Assembly (NCBI RefSeq): GCF_004348685.1
Contig: NZ_SMKO01000018.1
Location: 1-64,000 of the forward strand
Reading direction: 5' to 3'
Source: Nonomuraea deserti
Lineage (GTDB): Bacteria; Actinomycetota; Actinomycetes; Streptosporangiales; Streptosporangiaceae
DNA: 64,000 nt
This document shows, piece after piece, positions 16,113 through 23,266 of the stretch. Position 1 is the first letter of the stretch, and each line of letters begins with the position of its first letter. The notes under the pieces were generated by a model. It was not told where the DNA came from and did not search any database. It saw only the letters and a program-made list of their open reading frames with translations. A program made the translations under genes and the position numbers.

Positions 16113-18083
16113 CTAGACGAGCCCGCGGCGGGCGAGCAGCGGCTGGATGCTCGGCTCGCGGCCGCGGAAGTTGCGGAACGCGGTCAGCGGGTCGATGCTC
16201 CCGCCCCTGGAGAGCAGCTCACGGCGGAAGTGGTCGCCGTTCGCCCTGGTGAGCCCGCCGTTGTCCTTGAACCACTCCACGCTCTCCGCGTCGAGCACCT
16301 CGCTCCAGATGTAGGAGTAGTAGCCGGCGCTGTAGCCGCCGGTGAAGATGTGCGCGAAGTAGTTCGTACGGTAACGCGGCCTGATCAGCGGCATGGCGAC
16401 CTGAGCGGCCTCCAGGGCGGCGGCCTCGAACGCCTCGGGGTCGTCGACCGTCTGTCCCTGCGACAGCCTGTGCCAGGCCCAGTCGAGCAGCGTGGCGGCC
16501 AGATATTCGACGGTCTTGAAGCCCTGGTTGAACTTCTCCGCCGCCGTCAGCTTCTGCACCAGCTCCGCCGGCATGGGCTCGCCCGTCTCGTGATGCTTGG
16601 CGTAGTTGGCGAGGACCTCGGGCCAGGTCACCCACATCTCGTTGACCTGCGACGGATATTCCACGAAGTCGCGGGGCACGCTGGTGCCGGACACGCGCGG
16701 GTAGCGCACGTGGGAGAACAGCCCGTGCAGCGCGTGGCCGAACTCGTGGAAGGCCGTGTTGACCTCCTCGTACGTCAGCAGCGTCGGTCCCGAGGAGGGC
16801 TTGGTGACGTTGAGGTTGTTCATCACCACGGGCAGCTGCCCGAACAGGAACGACTGGTCGACCAGGTTGTTCATCCACGCGCCGCCGCGCTTGCCCGCCC
16901 TGGCGTACGGGTCGAGCACGAACAGCCCCAGCCCGCTCCCGTCCTCGTCGAACACCTCGAAGACGGTCACGTCGGGGTGGTAGCCGCTCAGGTCGGGCCG
17001 CTCGGTGAAGGTAATCCCGTACAGCTTGCCGGCGGCGAAGAAGATGCCGTCGCGATAGACCCGGCTGAGCTCGAAGTAGGGCCGCATCGCGGCGCCGTCG
17101 AAGTCGTAGCGGGCCTGTCGGACCTTCTCCGAGTAGTACGACCAGTCCCACGGCTCGATCGCGAACCCGGCCTGCTCGGCCAGCGCCTCCGCCTCCTTGT
17201 ACGCGTTGCGCACGGCCGGGCCGACGAGCTGGCCGAGCATCTCCTCGACCGCCTCGACGGTCTTGGCGGTCTGGTCGGCCACCGTGTAGGAGGCGTGGTC
17301 GGGGAAGCCGAGCAGCGCCGCCCGCTCGGCGCGCAGCGCCGCCATTTTGGCGGCCAGGTCGAAGTTGGCCGGCGCCCGGCCCACGCTCAGGTCGTACAGC
17401 CTGCGGCGTACGTCACGGTTGGTGAGCTGGGCGAGGCCCGGCTGGCTGGTGTAGTTCAGCAGCGGCAGGGCGTACGTGCCGTCGTCCTTGCGCAGCGACT
17501 CGATCCTGGCCTCGTCGAGGCCGTCGAGCTCCTTGCGGTCCGTCACCACCAGCGCCGACTCGGTCGACGCCTTCAGCAGGCTCTGCGCGAACTCCGTGGA
17601 GAGCTTCGACAGCTCCTCGTTGAGCTCGCGCAGCCGGTCCTGCTCGGTCTCCGACAGGTCGGCGCCGGCCCTGATGAAGTCGTCGCGGTATTTCTCCAGC
17701 AGCCAGGACTCCTCCGGGTCGTCCGTGGCCACCTGCTTCATGCGCGCCCACAACGCCCGGTTGAGCCGGATCGCGTCGCTGTGCCTGGTCAGCTGGGGGG
17801 AGATCTGCTTCTCGATCTCCATGATGCCGTCGGTGGAGTTGGAGGAGGCAATGCTGGAGAAGCTCGTGGCCGTACGATCGAGGATCCGCCCCGACCGTTC
17901 GAGTGCGGCGATCGTGTTGTCGAAGGTCGGCGGCTCTGGGTTGTCTGCGATCGCGCCGACCTCGGCCAGCTGCTCGGCCATGCCGCGCTCGAAGGCGGGC
18001 ACGTAGTGCTCCTCGCGGATGTCCGCGAACGGCGGCAGCTGGTAGGGCAGATCACTAGGGGCGAAGAACGGATTCTCGGCCAA
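16113..18083 (-). CDS. M3-family metallopeptidase (Dcp / oligopeptidase A type)
   Basis: 656 residues, a normal length for peptidyl-dipeptidase Dcp or oligopeptidase A. The zinc motif HEFGH is at 446-450, followed by ALHGLFS, with the third ligand in the downstream helix. There is no signal peptide, so it acts in the cytoplasm on short peptides, probably recycling degradation products. The start codon is TTG at 18083, supported by GGAGGAG eight bases upstream and by the family-typical NPFF...LPYQLPPF opening. It is monocistronic between gltX (convergent) and tRNA-Gln (divergent). Confidence 0.93.
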   Translation of the reverse strand: MAENPFFAPSDLPYQLPPFADIREEHYVPAFERGMAEQLAEVGAIADNPEPPTFDNTIAALERSGRILDRTATSFSSIASSNSTDGIMEIEKQISPQLTRHSDAIRLNRALWARMKQVATDDPEESWLLEKYRDDFIRAGADLSETEQDRLRELNEELSKLSTEFAQSLLKASTESALVVTDRKELDGLDEARIESLRKDDGTYALPLLNYTSQPGLAQLTNRDVRRRLYDLSVGRAPANFDLAAKMAALRAERAALLGFPDHASYTVADQTAKTVEAVEEMLGQLVGPAVRNAYKEAEALAEQAGFAIEPWDWSYYSEKVRQARYDFDGAAMRPYFELSRVYRDGIFFAAGKLYGITFTERPDLSGYHPDVTVFEVFDEDGSGLGLFVLDPYARAGKRGGAWMNNLVDQSFLFGQLPVVMNNLNVTKPSSGPTLLTYEEVNTAFHEFGHALHGLFSHVRYPRVSGTSVPRDFVEYPSQVNEMWVTWPEVLANYAKHHETGEPMPAELVQKLTAAEKFNQGFKTVEYLAATLLDWAWHRLSQGQTVDDPEAFEAAALEAAQVAMPLIRPRYRTNYFAHIFTGGYSAGYYSYIWSEVLDAESVEWFKDNGGLTRANGDHFRRELLSRGGSIDPLTAFRNFRGREPSIQPLLARRGLV

Positions 18084-18176
18084 CGCTCGGGCTCCTCCAC
18101 GTGGTGTTTTGTCCCCTTCAGCTTGGCATGACCGGGCCGGTGCCGCAGGCGGCGGAGGGCGGGTTGGCCGTTCGTT

Positions 18177-18206
18177 TTGGTCTTACCCCTCTGGCTGGGC
18201 TATTCT
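18177..18206 (+). promoter_or_regulatory. Candidate promoter of tRNA-Gln
   Basis: TTGGTC (18177-18182) and TATTCT (18201-18206) with an 18-base spacer, about 40 bases before the mature tRNA 5' end. Confidence 0.55.
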
Positions 18207-18248
18207 TTCGGACATCGCCGAAGCGGGCCTGAGAGGGTTCGCCGCGGT

Positions 18249-18320
18249 GGGGTATGGTGTAATTGGCAGCACGACTGATTCTGGTTCAGTTAGTCTAGGT
18301 TCGAGTCCTGGTACCCCAGC
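18249..18320 (+). tRNA. tRNA-Gln (CTG anticodon)
   Basis: A cloverleaf folds from acceptor TGGGGTA/TACCCCA, an anticodon stem ACTGA/TCAGT with loop TTCTGGT (anticodon CTG), and a T arm AGG-TTCGAGT-CCT. The discriminator is G. CCA is not encoded. The 72-base length is typical for tRNA-Gln. Confidence 0.95.
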
Positions 18321-18328
18321 ATTTGACG

Positions 18329-18356
18329 GACGCCTCCCGGTGAGGCGTCCTTTTTA
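18329..18356. terminator. Terminator after tRNA-Gln, shared with convergent hydrolase
   Basis: GGACGCCTC (18329-18337) pairs with GAGGCGTCC (18343-18351) around CCGGT, followed by a T run. The stop codon of the minus-strand hydrolase lies in the run, so it probably ends both transcripts. Confidence 0.88.
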
Positions 18357-19292
18357 TTTCGCCAGCCGGTGCAGAATTTCGCTGATCTGCTGATACGCCT
18401 TGGCGGTCGGCGCGTGCGAGGTGTTCACCGTGAAGACCTTGAACCTGTTCTTCGGCGTCGCGGCGTCCGCCTCCCGGATCATCCGGTCCTGCAGGGCGAT
18501 CGGGATCACCCGGTCACGCGAGTGCCTGATGTAGACACGGGGCACCCGCCCCCACTTGTCCTTGTGCCCCCGGCTGTCGGCGTTCGGCACCTGCAAGGAC
18601 TCGTCGGGCAGCAACGAGTTCAGCATCGCGAGAAACTCGCCGTCGCTCGCCTCGGCCATGAACGCCGCCTTGACGCCGTCCAGGAACTTCTTGTCGTTCG
18701 AGCGCCAGTTGACGCGGATCGCCTTGATCACCCGGGGGTCGGCGATCACGCCCGGCACGATGTTGCCCGACAGGCTCGGCTTGCCCTCGGGCGTCTCCAG
18801 ATACTCGGCCGGCGACTTCAGGTCGGTGCAGCAGTAGGCCGTGTCGTAGACGAGCCGGTCGATCAGGTCGGGCACCTCGTCGGCGGCCTTCGTGATCGCC
18901 GCGCCGCCCAGGCTGCCGCCGACCAGGATCACCGGCCCGTGCCGGGAGACCCTGCGCACGGTGTTCACCGTCGCCTCGACGTAGTCGTCCAGCGTCACGC
19001 CCGCCACCGGCGACGGCATCGTGGCCAGCTTGTTCAGGTCCTGCGGCGTCTGGTAGGCGCGGGTGAACTGCTCGGCGGGGCCGTGGCCGGGCAGGTTCAC
19101 GCCCACGGAACGGTGGCCGCGCATCGTCAGCTCGGCATCGGCCGCGGCCGTGCCGTTCGCGCCGGTCACGAAGACGAACGTGGTCACCTCCTTATGCTTG
19201 GGCGCGACCGTGGCGCCGGCCGTTGCGGTGGCGGCGCTCGCACCCGCGACCGCGGCGTACTGGATCATCTTTCGTCTGCTCGGATTGCTCAT
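18354..19292 (-). CDS. Exported alpha/beta hydrolase (Tat-type signal)
   Basis: 312 residues. The N terminus SNPSRRKMIQYAAVAGASAA has a twin-arginine pattern (SRRKMI) and a hydrophobic core, so the folded enzyme is probably exported by Tat. The nucleophile elbow is GGSLGG with S127; the family catalytic His is probably in NTSHAPT near the C terminus, and an Asp in HSRDRVIP. This resembles the plain serine esterase or lipase-like group (Abhydrolase_6); the substrate is unknown. The ATG at 19292 was chosen because the Tat motif follows at once; a much longer open frame upstream is an artefact of high GC. It is divergent from the histidine kinase. Confidence 0.85.
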   Translation of the reverse strand: MSNPSRRKMIQYAAVAGASAATATAGATVAPKHKEVTTFVFVTGANGTAAADAELTMRGHRSVGVNLPGHGPAEQFTRAYQTPQDLNKLATMPSPVAGVTLDDYVEATVNTVRRVSRHGPVILVGGSLGGAAITKAADEVPDLIDRLVYDTAYCCTDLKSPAEYLETPEGKPSLSGNIVPGVIADPRVIKAIRVNWRSNDKKFLDGVKAAFMAEASDGEFLAMLNSLLPDESLQVPNADSRGHKDKWGRVPRVYIRHSRDRVIPIALQDRMIREADAATPKNRFKVFTVNTSHAPTAKAYQQISEILHRLAK

Positions 19293-19400
19293 GAGGCGAT
19301 GCTCCCTGAGCGCGCCGGGCCCGCACATCGCCCGCCGGGCTCGACGTGCGGCCGATGCCCGGCATCCACCGATCGGTTGATGTCGTGCCAGGCTTGACCC

Positions 19401-20591
19401 ATGAGCCGGCTCGACGGGCGTGAGCGCTGGGTCTATCTGGCGCTCGCCTACGCACTGCTCGCGGTCTCCGCGATCGCCGCCGCTGTCATGGGCGGCGACG
19501 GCCCCGCCTCGGCGCGGTGGCCGGGCTGGCCCGTGCTCGTGCCGGTGACCGCGGTGTGGCTGGCGCCGATCGCCTGGCTCCATTCGCGCCGCGACACGCA
19601 CCGCGCGCTCGTCGTGGGCTACTTCCTGATGCTCATCGCCCTCGCCGGGGCGCTGGCCGCCGAGCACGCCGCCTTCACGGTCTTCGCCTCGGTCGGCTAC
19701 CCGCTCGCCATCGGGATGCTGCCCGCCCGGCTGGTCATGCTGGGCGTGACGGTGACCGCCGTGGTCAGCCTGGCCGCCCAGGCGAGCCCGGGCGCCCGTG
19801 CCTCCCTGCTCGGCGTGATCGCCGCCATGGCGCTGCCGCTGGCCCTGGCGGGCTGGTACGTCTCCGCCGAGCACGACAAACGCCGCCGCCTGGTCGAGCG
19901 GCTGCGCGCCGCCATGGAGGAGAACGCCGACCTGAACGCCCGCCTGCTCGACCAGGCCAGGAGCGCCGGCGTGCTGGACGAGCGGCACCGCATGGCCGGC
20001 GAGATCCACGACACGGTCGCCCAGGACCTCGTCGCGCTGATCGGCCAGCTCCACGCCGCCGCCCGCGTCTCCGACGGCCCGGCCCGCCGCCACCTCGACC
20101 AGGCCGCCGAGCTGGCCCGCCGCAGCCTGTCCGAGGCCCGCAGGTCCGTACGCGCGCTTCGCCCCCAGGCGCTGGAGGACTCCCGGCTGCCCGAAGCCGT
20201 CGACCGCATGGCCCGATCCTGGTCCGAGTCGTCGGGCGTCGGCCTCGCCCTGGAGATCACCGGCACCCCGGTCGCGCTGGCCGCCGACGTGGAGGCGGCG
20301 CTGTTCCGCGTCGCCCAGGAGGCGCTGGCCAACGTCGCCAAGCACGCAAACGCCACCAGAACGGCCCTCACGCTCTCGTACACCGACGAATCCGTGCTTC
20401 TCGACATCAGGGACGATGGAGCCGGCTTCGACCCGCAGACGCCCGCTGACGGGTTCGGACTCGACGGCATGCGTCAGCGGGTGCGCGGCGTGGGCGGCAC
20501 GCTGGCGATCGAGTCCGAGCCTGGCCGGGGCACGGCCGTCGCCGTGTCCGTGCCCGCCATCCCGCCGGCGGGGCACGATGATCCACGTTGA
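19401..20591 (+). CDS. NarL-type sensor histidine kinase
   Basis: 396 residues. The N-terminal half has five or six membrane helices (about 10-155), then a linker coiled coil. A HisKA_3 dimerisation helix carries phosphorylated H203 (MAGEIHDTVAQDL). The HATPase domain shows QEALANVAKHAN (N box), DDGAGFD (G1) and GLDGMRQR (G2). The sensor helices have no recognisable ligand domain. The response regulator follows in the same direction 63 bases later, so they form one two-component system. The stop codon lies in a 32-bp tandem duplication. Confidence 0.93.
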   Translation: MSRLDGRERWVYLALAYALLAVSAIAAAVMGGDGPASARWPGWPVLVPVTAVWLAPIAWLHSRRDTHRALVVGYFLMLIALAGALAAEHAAFTVFASVGYPLAIGMLPARLVMLGVTVTAVVSLAAQASPGARASLLGVIAAMALPLALAGWYVSAEHDKRRRLVERLRAAMEENADLNARLLDQARSAGVLDERHRMAGEIHDTVAQDLVALIGQLHAAARVSDGPARRHLDQAAELARRSLSEARRSVRALRPQALEDSRLPEAVDRMARSWSESSGVGLALEITGTPVALAADVEAALFRVAQEALANVAKHANATRTALTLSYTDESVLLDIRDDGAGFDPQTPADGFGLDGMRQRVRGVGGTLAIESEPGRGTAVAVSVPAIPPAGHDDPR

Positions 20592-20627
20592 CGGCGCCGG
20601 CGGGGCAGGATGATCCACGTTGACGGC
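20564..20627 (+). repeat. 32-bp tandem duplication across kinase stop
   Basis: Bases 20564-20595 and 20596-20627 are copies differing at one position (C versus G). The first copy contains the last nine codons and the stop of the kinase; the second forms most of the spacer to the regulator gene. Confidence 0.88.
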
Positions 20628-20654
20628 GGACGACCACCTCACGAGGGGAACGCG

Positions 20655-21269
20655 ATGCGGCTGAGGCTGCTCATAGCCGACGACCATCCGATCGTGCGCG
20701 ACGGCCTGCGCGCGGCCCTCGGCGGCGAGCCCGACATGGAGGTCGTCGGAGAGGCGGCCGACGGGGAACAGGCCGTGCGCCTGGCCGCCGAGCTCCGGCC
20801 GGACGTCGTCCTCATGGACCTGCGCATGCCCGGCATGGACGGCGTCAGCGCCATCCGCGAGCTCGCCGGCACCGGGCCGCGGGTGCTGGTGCTCACCACG
20901 TTCGACACCGACGTCCTGCCCGCCCTTGAAGCCGGAGCCAGCGGCTACCTGCTGAAGGACGCCTCGCCCGACGAACTGGCCCGAGCCGTCCGCGCCACCC
21001 ACGAGGGCGAGACCGTGCTCGCGCCCTCCGTGGCCGGGCGTCTGGCCAGCGACCTGCGCAGGCCCACCCGGGGCAGGCTGAGCAAGCGCGAACTCGAGGT
21101 GCTGCGCCTGGTGGCCGGGGGAGCCACGAACAAGGAGGCGGCGGCCGACCTGTTCATCAGCGAGGCCAGCGTCAAGACACACCTGCTGCACGTCTACGCC
21201 AAGCTCGACGTCCGCGACCGCGCCTCCGCCGTCGCCGAGGCCTACCGCCGCGGCCTGCTCAACGGCTGA
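20655..21269 (+). CDS. LuxR/NarL-family response regulator
   Basis: 204 residues from ATG 20655, preceded by GAGGGG. The receiver domain has the acidic pair D9-D10, phospho-acceptor D55 (VVLMDLRMPG) and K101 (YLLKDAS). The C-terminal LuxR HTH spans about 140-200 (LSKRELEVLRLVAGGATNKEAA, then SVKTHLLHVYAKL). An in-frame ATG at 20610 would add 15 residues from the duplicated spacer and is less likely. It is paired with the upstream kinase; the targets are unknown, possibly the divergent hydrolase. Confidence 0.93.
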   Translation: MRLRLLIADDHPIVRDGLRAALGGEPDMEVVGEAADGEQAVRLAAELRPDVVLMDLRMPGMDGVSAIRELAGTGPRVLVLTTFDTDVLPALEAGASGYLLKDASPDELARAVRATHEGETVLAPSVAGRLASDLRRPTRGRLSKRELEVLRLVAGGATNKEAAADLFISEASVKTHLLHVYAKLDVRDRASAVAEAYRRGLLNG

Positions 21270-21861
21270 CGGATCCGCCGTTGTGATCGCGATGCGGCGT
21301 ACCGGCGGGTGACCGGCCAGGGCCGGTGGTGATGCAGGCGACGCCCGACGGGCCAGCGCGCGGTTCTGTGGTGTGTGCTTCGGTGGGTGGGAATCAGCTG
21401 GTGTCAGTGGTGATGTGGTCCGGTGGGTGGTGATCAGTCGGGTTGGCGGCGGGTGGTCCGGTGGGTGGTGACCAGCCCGGGGTTGGTGGCGGTGTGCTCC
21501 GGTGGGTGGTGACCAGCCCGGGGTTGGTAGTGACGTGGTGCGACGGTTGACGGATCAGCGCGCGGTTCGGTGGGTGGTGTGGTGTGGTGCGGGCCAGCCG
21601 GATTGGTAGTGATGCGGTGCGACGGTTACGGACCAGCGTGCGGTGGCGAGGGCCGGCCTGTGTGGTGAAGCGTGCAGCGGTTGACGGGCCAGCGTGCGGT
21701 TTGTGGTGGTGTGGTGCCACATGGGGGATCAGCCCGGTTTGGCGTTGATGTAGTGCGATGGTGGAGATCGGGCTGAGCCGTTGGTGATATCGGTGCAGCG
21801 GTTGAGGGGGCGATGAGGGACCAATAAGGCACCAAGCCGGTGCGGTAAAGTCGCCCGGCTT
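21270..21861. repeat. GT-rich degenerate repeat region
   Basis: About 590 bases without a supportable gene. CGGTGGGTGG recurs at 21381, 21421, 21459, 21500 and 21568 (spacing 38-41, then 68), usually followed by TGACCAGCCCGGGGTTGG. A second unit of the form GCGACGGTTGACGGATCAGCG appears near 21538, 21616 and 21675 and in weaker form near 21338. The plus strand is strikingly rich in G and T, unlike the flanking genes. No coding potential with normal codon use is seen. Confidence 0.7.
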
Positions 21862-22443
21862 ATGGAGGAATTTCGGATTCGCGCAGGCAGTTTCCCCCGC
21901 TTCGTCGTCCCGTTCGTCGCGCCCCTCGTGCTCTTCTTCGCCGTCATCCTGCTGCTCGGCGCCATCTTCACCGGCAGCACCCTGCTGGGCATCGCCATCG
22001 GCGCGCTCGGCACAGGCGCGCTGTTCGCCGTCCTCGCCGCCAAACACCGCCGCATGAGCTCGGGCACCGTCGTCCGCTTCACGGCGGAAGGCGTCGAACT
22101 GACCGACTCGCTCGGCTTCCGCGTGCACCTTCGCTGGCCCGACATCACCAGGATCGACGTCGTCGACACCCAGCTCGCCAACCCGCGGAGCGTCGGCCGG
22201 CCGGGTGGGGTGCGGGTGCGCGCCCAGGCGCTGCGTTCGGTGGGACTCATCGGCTGGGGCGAGCGCACGGTCCCGCCCCGGCTCCCCGGCTGGATGCGCG
22301 ACCGGCTGGCCCGCGTCCCCGTTGACCCGGCGACGGGCCGTCCGGAGGTGACGGTCCCGCTCGGCGAGTTCGACGCGCAGTGGCAGCGCGGCCGGATGGG
22401 CGACTGGGTCCGCCACTACAGGCCCGATCTGATGGGCCGCTAA
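21862..22443 (+). CDS. Membrane protein with PH-like domain, unknown
   Basis: 193 residues. Two membrane helices (about 14-36 and 39-61) are followed by a cytoplasmic beta-rich region (TVVRFTAEGVELTDSLGFRVHLRWPDITRIDVVD) that resembles a bacterial PH domain. The C terminus is Arg-rich. No catalytic motif is visible. Codon use matches the neighbours. It is flanked by repeats upstream and tRNA genes downstream, so there is no operon partner. I do not recognise a named family. Confidence 0.75.
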   Translation: MEEFRIRAGSFPRFVVPFVAPLVLFFAVILLLGAIFTGSTLLGIAIGALGTGALFAVLAAKHRRMSSGTVVRFTAEGVELTDSLGFRVHLRWPDITRIDVVDTQLANPRSVGRPGGVRVRAQALRSVGLIGWGERTVPPRLPGWMRDRLARVPVDPATGRPEVTVPLGEFDAQWQRGRMGDWVRHYRPDLMGR

Positions 22444-22448
22444 GTGGT

Positions 22449-22478
22449 TTGGTTGTGGTCTCCGGGGTGCGGTAGAGT
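22449..22478 (+). promoter_or_regulatory. Candidate promoter of the tRNA-Glu pair
   Basis: TTGGTT (22449-22454) and TAGAGT (22473-22478) separated by 18 bases, about 45 bases before the first tRNA. Confidence 0.55.
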
Positions 22479-22522
22479 TACCCGCGTTGCCGGGGAAGCC
22501 CGGCACATCAGCTTGTGGACAG

Positions 22523-22595
22523 GGTCCCGTCGTCTAGTGGCCCAGGACGCCGCCCTCTCAAGGCGGTAGCGCCGGTTCGAATCCGGTCGGGACTA
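22523..22595 (+). tRNA. tRNA-Glu (CTC anticodon), copy 1
   Basis: A 73-base cloverleaf with acceptor GGTCCCG/CGGGACT (first pair G-U), anticodon stem CCGCC/GGCGG, loop CTCTCAA (anticodon CTC), and T loop TTCGAAT. Discriminator A is followed by an encoded CCA (22596-22598). It reads GAG, the preferred Glu codon at this GC content. Confidence 0.95.
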
Positions 22596-22616
22596 CCACT
22601 GTCACAAGTCAGCGAA

Positions 22617-22689
22617 GGTCCCGTCGTCTAGTGGCCCAGGACGCCGCCCTCTCAAGGCGGTAGCGCCGGTTCGAATCCGGTCGGGACTA
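22617..22689 (+). tRNA. tRNA-Glu (CTC anticodon), copy 2
   Basis: All 73 bases are identical to copy 1, 21 bases downstream. After the discriminator A comes CGT, so CCA is not encoded here. It is probably cotranscribed with copy 1 and ended by the hairpin at 22704. Confidence 0.95.
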
Positions 22690-22703
22690 CGTCTGCATCA
22701 CCG

Positions 22704-22737
22704 CTCCGGCGCGATTCCGCTCCGGAGTTTTCTTTTT
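22704..22737 (+). terminator. Terminator after tRNA-Glu genes
   Basis: CTCCGG (22704-22709) pairs with CCGGAG (22722-22727) and is followed by TTTTCTTTTT, an unusually T-rich tail for this genome. Confidence 0.78.
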
Positions 22738-22739
22738 CC

Positions 22740-23220
22740 GCCAGTTCTCGCCCCCGGGGTTTTCCTCCGGTCGCCGGTTTTCACGCGATCGGCCCACAGC
22801 GCGCACGTCACGGCGCCCGACCCCGCGAACCGCAGGAGCGTTCCCCTGGACAGGGGCCGGCTCTGTGCGGCGGGTGGGGCCGGTCGCCGTCAGCGTAAAG
22901 GCTGGGAGGAGCTAGCGACGTGCGGCGCCGCCTGATCGCCCGGCCAGGTGCGCTTCGGGAGATGATGTGCGGTGCTGTGCCGGAAGCGATCGCCCAACCA
23001 CGTGTGCCGCATCGAAGTGAAGGCCCACCGCGGACGCTCGGGGCCTGCTGCGGACGGGAAGGGCTCGCCGGACGGAGAGAACGCGTGCCGCGGACGGGGA
23101 GGGCCCGCTGGACGGGTGTCGCGGACGGGAAGGGCCCGCCGCGGATGCCGAGGGCCTGCCGCGGACGGGTAGAGGGCTTGCTGACGTAAGGCGCGCCCGG
23201 GTGGGGGCGCGCCCGGGTGG
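22740..23220. repeat. Gene-free spacer with degenerate tandem repeats
   Basis: No gene is supportable. From about 23027 to 23175 units close to GCCGCGGACGGGAAGGGC repeat with 18-28 base spacing and many changes. At about 23187-23220 GGCGCGCCCGGGTGG occurs twice head to tail. Codon-like periodicity is absent. Confidence 0.65.
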
Positions 23221-23222
23221 GG

Positions 23223-23250
23223 AGGCCCTCACCGTGGATGGTGAGGGCCT
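23223..23250 (-). terminator. Terminator of the acidic protein gene
   Basis: A perfect 11-bp stem AGGCCCTCACC / GGTGAGGGCCT (23223-23233 with 23240-23250), loop GTGGAT. It lies 17 bases past the stop of the minus-strand gene. Confidence 0.75.
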
Positions 23251-23266
23251 TCGGCGGGCGGACGGA

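Noticed and set aside
18354-21191. A 945-codon open frame on the minus strand covering the hydrolase and the antisense of the two-component genes
   Set aside because: Only the part from 19292 down has a Tat signal and hydrolase motifs; the rest is antisense to well-supported kinase and regulator genes.
21370-21580. CRISPR-like repeats with ~40-base period
   Set aside because: Units drift, intervening bases are themselves repeated, and no cas genes are present.
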